This document shows, piece by piece, positions 6,473 through 7,318 of a stretch of 7,318 nucleotides of DNA. Made by a program: the position numbers and the translations under genes. The DNA lies in the NCBI GenBank assembly GCA_030639035.1, contig DAOWDM010000086.1, positions 1-7,318 of the forward strand. Reading direction: 5' to 3'. Each line of letters opens with the position of its first letter. Positions within the stretch are counted from its first letter, which is position 1. The DNA comes from Alphaproteobacteria bacterium. GTDB taxonomy: Bacteria > Pseudomonadota > Alphaproteobacteria > DAOWDM01. The notes under the pieces were generated by a model, which had not been told where the DNA came from, searched no databases, and was given only the letters and a program-made list of their open reading frames with translations.

Positions 6473-6534
6473 GATGGTGTTTGAAAGAAATAATTAGGTA
6501 TACCGTCAACTAAATCTAGGAAAACAAAGAAAAG

Positions 6535-7318
6535 ATGAAAACAGGCACGTTACATATAGGTACAAAGGAGACTTGCAAAAATTATCTTAACAATATTGAT
6601 TTGCCATACGTCTATATATTAAGGCGACCAAATGAAAGAGCTTTTTATGTTGGTAAAGGTGGTGGAGGTAAAAACAAATATCGTGTTCTGGATCACGAGA
6701 ACGAGGCACGACATCCGAATGATAGGCGTTCAAATGCTTATAAGTTGAATATTATTCGTTTAATATTGCGTTCTAATGAAAAAATTATCTACGAAATTGA
6801 CAGTATCCATGATACCGAAGAAAAGGCTTATGATCGTGAGGCTATCTTAATATCTTATTTCAAACGATTACATGAAGGAGGATCTCTAACAAATTTAGCT
6901 CCTGGAGGAGGGACTGCATCTGACCAATCTCCAATATCCAAAGAAAAGCATTCTGTAACGCTTGGAGGTATCCCAGAAAACAACCCTGAAAGAGCAACGA
7001 TAAACAGGTTTGTTCTGAGTATTCATCCAAAAGATGCAGAATTAAAATCTATTCCAATTAAACCATTAAACCAACACACTGCAAAACCTACACAAAAACA
7101 TCCTCAAAAAAGGAAGCCAACTGTTCGACAAGCAGTAGATCTAGTTGCATCAGCTGCTGCAAATGGTGTTTTAATGGATGATGCTTGCGAAATACCACGC
7201 TTGCTGAACGTAGAGGGAATAGCAGGAGTTATTGAGAGCGGAGTAGCATGCGACATTCTAAAAAGTGATATGGGCAAACTACTTGAAGCGAATGATCCTA
7301 AAGATGAATTTTTTCAAC
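6535..7318 (+). CDS. GIY-YIG nuclease-domain protein, 5' part (runs off the window)
   Basis: The frame is open from ATG 6535 to the right edge (261 codons, no stop), so the protein is incomplete. The nearest upstream in-frame stop is TAG at 6517, which makes this the first possible start. Residues 24-126 form a GIY-YIG endonuclease domain. YVY (25-27) stands for GIY and YVG (38-40, in FYVGKG) for YIG. R50 and H54 follow in YRVLDHENEA. E102 in DREAILISYF is the expected metal-binding Glu, and N120 in LTNLAPGGG closes the domain. All residues expected for catalysis appear present. FYVGKG followed by a HENEA-like stretch resembles the LEM-3-like branch more than UvrC or homing enzymes (from memory). 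Residues 127-195 are a linker with a basic stretch (QKHPQKRK). From 196 a second region, RQAVDLVASAAANGV through VACDILKSDMGKLL, matches nothing I recognise. The Shine-Dalgarno sequence is weak. The substrate is unknown. Confidence 0.85.
   Translation, partial: MKTGTLHIGTKETCKNYLNNIDLPYVYILRRPNERAFYVGKGGGGKNKYRVLDHENEARHPNDRRSNAYKLNIIRLILRSNEKIIYEIDSIHDTEEKAYDREAILISYFKRLHEGGSLTNLAPGGGTASDQSPISKEKHSVTLGGIPENNPERATINRFVLSIHPKDAELKSIPIKPLNQHTAKPTQKHPQKRKPTVRQAVDLVASAAANGVLMDDACEIPRLLNVEGIAGVIESGVACDILKSDMGKLLEANDPKDEFFQ

Noticed and set aside
6309..6509. A 66-codon open frame on the - strand across the valS end
   Set aside because: It overlaps the valS coiled-coil codons and the palindromic repeat at 6391-6472. 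There is no domain and no ribosome site.

Overview
The window comes from an AT-rich alphaproteobacterium. The strongest evidence is a run of four genes on the + strand: a divergent protein-L-isoaspartate methyltransferase paralogue, a TolC-type outer membrane channel, a PopZ/DUF2497 cell-pole organiser and valyl-tRNA synthetase. PopZ is an alphaproteobacterial protein, and from memory this neighbourhood recurs in the class (for example around popZ in Caulobacter). I cannot name the genus. The low GC and the palindromic repeats between genes would fit a host-associated lineage, but that is inference.

Layout from left to right. Positions 1-325 hold no gene, only palindromic repeats. Positions 326-499 are a two-gene tRNA unit on the - strand, tRNA-Cys(GCA) then tRNA-Asn(GTT), with CCA encoded in both and a good promoter at 543-571. 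Positions 629-1261 are the methyltransferase-like gene. Positions 1338-2696 are tolC, with a strong ribosome binding site and a signal peptide. Positions 2810-3505 are popZ, with a repetitive Pro/Glu/Asp-rich linker. Positions 3531-3615 are a long imperfect palindrome. Positions 3702-6356 are valS. Positions 6391-6472 are a second composite palindrome. From 6535 to the right edge runs the 5' part of a GIY-YIG nuclease-domain gene with no stop inside the window.

How the parts relate. The tRNAs and valS serve translation, TolC serves export across the outer membrane, and PopZ organises the cell pole. The genes are separated by gaps of about 75 to 200 bases, so they form a conserved neighbourhood rather than a tightly overlapping operon. 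Every intergenic palindrome is built the same way: a GTCAT-like end, a variable inner hairpin, and an ATCC/ATCT-like end, often paired head to head.

The items most worth a second look are the GIY-YIG protein with its unassigned C-terminal part, the four-unit repeat in the PopZ linker, the modular palindrome family, and the methyltransferase that lacks the usual catalytic Ser motif. I see no CRISPR array, insertion sequence or recognisable defence cluster.
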